A stretch of DNA of 64,000 nt from contig NZ_JBKINJ010000002.1 in the NCBI RefSeq assembly GCF_046602855.1, forward strand, positions 558,001 through 622,000. The letters are read 5' to 3'. This DNA is from Gracilimonas sp046602855. Its GTDB lineage: Bacteria; Bacteroidota; Rhodothermia; Balneolales; Balneolaceae. The notes under the pieces are model-generated. The model saw only the letters and a list, made by a program, of their open reading frames with translations, searched no databases and was not told the DNA's origin. The translations under genes were made by a program, and so were the position numbers. Position 1 is the stretch's first letter. Every line of letters starts with the position of its first letter. Positions 62,590-64,000 of the stretch are shown piece after piece.

Positions 62590-63783
62590 ATGAAAGCATT
62601 ACACAATTATTTAGAAAATAACATCAGGCCCAAGTTTGAAGAGGGCGGAAAGTTTGAAAAACTTTGGCCGGTATATGATGGTTTCGCAACATTTCTATTT
62701 GTTCCGGGGCATACCGCTGAAAGTGGCGGTGCGCATATCAGGGACGGGATAGATCTGAAACGTACCATGAATACGGTGATCATAGCCCTTATCCCGGCAT
62801 TGCTGTTTGGGATGTGGAACATAGGCTATCAGCACTACCTGGCTTTAGGTATGGATACATCCTTCATGGATGAGTTCATATTTGGAGCGATCAAGGTATT
62901 GCCAATGGTCGTTGTATCATATGGAGTTGGACTCGGTGTCGAGTTTTTGTTCTGTGTGGTAAAAGGGCATCAGATCAACGAGGGATATCTGGTAACCGGT
63001 ATGTTGATCCCCCTTATCATGCCGGTAGATCTGCCGCTTTGGATGCTGGGACTGTCTGCTGCCTTTGCCGTTGTGATCGGTAAAGAGGTGTTTGGCGGAA
63101 CCGGAATGAATATCTTTAACCCGGCGCTTATAGCCCGTGCCTTTGCCTTCTTTGCCTATCCGGCATATATGTCTGGTGACAGCGTTTGGATCAATACTTC
63201 CGTACAGGAAGGTCAGGCTGTTGTAGACGGATTTTCAGGCGCAACTATCTTAGGTCAGCTTGCAACCACGGGAACCACTTCTTATTCAGCTTTGGATGCT
63301 TTTATAGGAACCATACCCGGCTCTGTTGGTGAGACCTCTATTATTATGATATTGATCGGGGCCGCAGTATTGATCTATACCGGTATCGGTAGCTGGAGAA
63401 TTATTTTAAGTGCACTGGCCGGCGGTGTTGCAATGGGGCTTATTTTCAATGCCGTTGCACCCTATGCGATTTCAGAGGCACAGCAGCAATTTATGGCTGT
63501 ACCATTTTGGCAGCAATTGATAGTAGGAGGATTTGCCTTCGGCATCGTCTTTATGGCAACGGATCCGGTATCGGGCGCCAGAACAGATACAGGTAAATGG
63601 ATCTATGGATTCCTGATCGGTTTCCTTGCTATCATGATACGTGTATTTAATCCTGCGTATCCTGAAGGCGTGATGCTGGCTATTTTATTCATGAATACCA
63701 TGGCGCCACTTGTTGACCATTACGTGCTGAAGGCCAACATGAAGAGACGCGAAAAACGAAATTTAAAAACAGCTGAGGCTTAA
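62590..63783 (+). CDS. nqrB: Na+-translocating NADH:quinone reductase subunit B
   Basis: The 397-aa polytopic subunit carries the covalent FMN motif SGAT (Thr219) in DGFSGATILGQLAT. It also has IGKEVFGGTGMNIFNPALIA, FMATDPVSGARTDTGKWIYG and YPEGVMLAILFMNTMAPLVD. It contains part of the sodium channel and the flavin relay. It is spaced 35 bp after nqrA and followed by nqrC after 5 bp. Confidence 0.97.
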   Translation: MKALHNYLENNIRPKFEEGGKFEKLWPVYDGFATFLFVPGHTAESGGAHIRDGIDLKRTMNTVIIALIPALLFGMWNIGYQHYLALGMDTSFMDEFIFGAIKVLPMVVVSYGVGLGVEFLFCVVKGHQINEGYLVTGMLIPLIMPVDLPLWMLGLSAAFAVVIGKEVFGGTGMNIFNPALIARAFAFFAYPAYMSGDSVWINTSVQEGQAVVDGFSGATILGQLATTGTTSYSALDAFIGTIPGSVGETSIIMILIGAAVLIYTGIGSWRIILSALAGGVAMGLIFNAVAPYAISEAQQQFMAVPFWQQLIVGGFAFGIVFMATDPVSGARTDTGKWIYGFLIGFLAIMIRVFNPAYPEGVMLAILFMNTMAPLVDHYVLKANMKRREKRNLKTAEA

Positions 63784-63788
63784 GACTC

Positions 63789-64000
63789 ATGGATGTAAAT
63801 AAGAACAGTTACACATTTATGTTTGCGGCTGCAATGGTTGTTGTGGTAGCAGCCATTTTATCCTTTGCGGCTACAAATCTGAAGCCACTTCAGAAGCAAA
63901 ATGTGGAGATGGAAAAGATGCAGAGCATTCTGAGATCCATCGAGGTTGAAGGGACGCGTGAAGAATCCGCGGAAGCATATCCGGAATATGTTACCAGTGA
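63789..64000 (+). CDS. nqrC: Na+-translocating NADH:quinone reductase subunit C, N-terminal part
   Basis: The gene starts at ATG 63789 and runs off the window. The first 70 residues show MDVNKNSYTFMFAAAMVVVV then AAILSFAATNLKPLQKQN, a single membrane anchor followed by the start of the periplasmic FMN-binding domain. This is the standard NqrC N-terminus. The SxT flavinylation site lies beyond the end. Confidence 0.92.
   Translation, partial: MDVNKNSYTFMFAAAMVVVVAAILSFAATNLKPLQKQNVEMEKMQSILRSIEVEGTREESAEAYPEYVTS

Overview
The window is an ordinary-looking chromosomal segment of a Gram-negative, probably marine bacterium of the Bacteroidetes/FCB lineage. The best guess is Balneolota or Rhodothermota (Balneola/Gracilimonas-like). 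Supporting features are PorT-like outer-membrane barrels, many signal-peptide or lipobox-bearing hydrolases, an HME-type RND pump, a Na+-translocating NQR operon, and an ECF sigma factor next to a membrane TPR protein. This placement is inference from protein style and was not tested by phylogeny. I see no tRNA, rRNA, CRISPR array, insertion sequence or prophage.

Left part (1-29.8 kb). It opens with the 3' end of a tyrA-like prephenate dehydrogenase. A long, mostly minus-strand block follows: VOC protein, TlpA-like thioredoxin, nitroreductase, YciI-like protein with a broken signal-peptide start, barrel-like/M23 endopeptidase, membrane-anchored zincin, DoxX and proline dehydrogenase. Plus-strand genes come next: a DUF4097 repeat protein, uvrA and a PorT-like barrel. 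The block HlyIII - protease/propeller/barrel fusion - DUF2911 lipoprotein is translationally coupled by overlapping stop/start codons. Then come an atypical NRAMP-like transporter, a large M14 peptidase, a SnoaL/DUF4440 pseudogene, three exported amidohydrolases, an AsmA-like protein, a polytopic membrane protein, metK and ruvB.

Middle part (29.9-41.7 kb). ppk1 is followed by an ECF sigma factor with a downstream single-pass TPR protein, separated by a perfect 12-bp inverted repeat. scpA, an M28 peptidase and an exported TPR-CHAT protein with an intact His/Cys dyad come next. ftsY, a CDP-alcohol phosphatidyltransferase and a Nudix hydrolase complete this part.

Right part (41.7-64 kb). A minus-strand metal-efflux cluster reads, in transcription order, HTH protein - unknown small protein - OmpR-type regulator - histidine kinase - TolC-like protein - membrane-fusion protein - CzcA-like RND pump - small His-containing membrane protein. 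A three-fold TGTCA/TGACA repeat at exact 15-bp spacing precedes the pump genes. Plus-strand genes then include a thioredoxin-like protein, an aldose sugar dehydrogenase, comEC, another exported amidohydrolase, xseB-dxs-lipoprotein-queA, and nqrA-nqrB-nqrC, with nqrC cut by the window end.

Functionally the window combines housekeeping (DNA repair, isoprenoids, tRNA queuosine, SAM, polyphosphate, chromosome segregation, SRP receptor, Na+ bioenergetics) with a large periplasmic/outer-membrane hydrolase repertoire suited to peptide scavenging. The least explained items are the sigma/TPR/TPR-CHAT neighbourhood, the protease-barrel fusions, the frameshifted YciI gene, the DUF4440 pseudogene and the small unknowns around the metal-efflux cluster.
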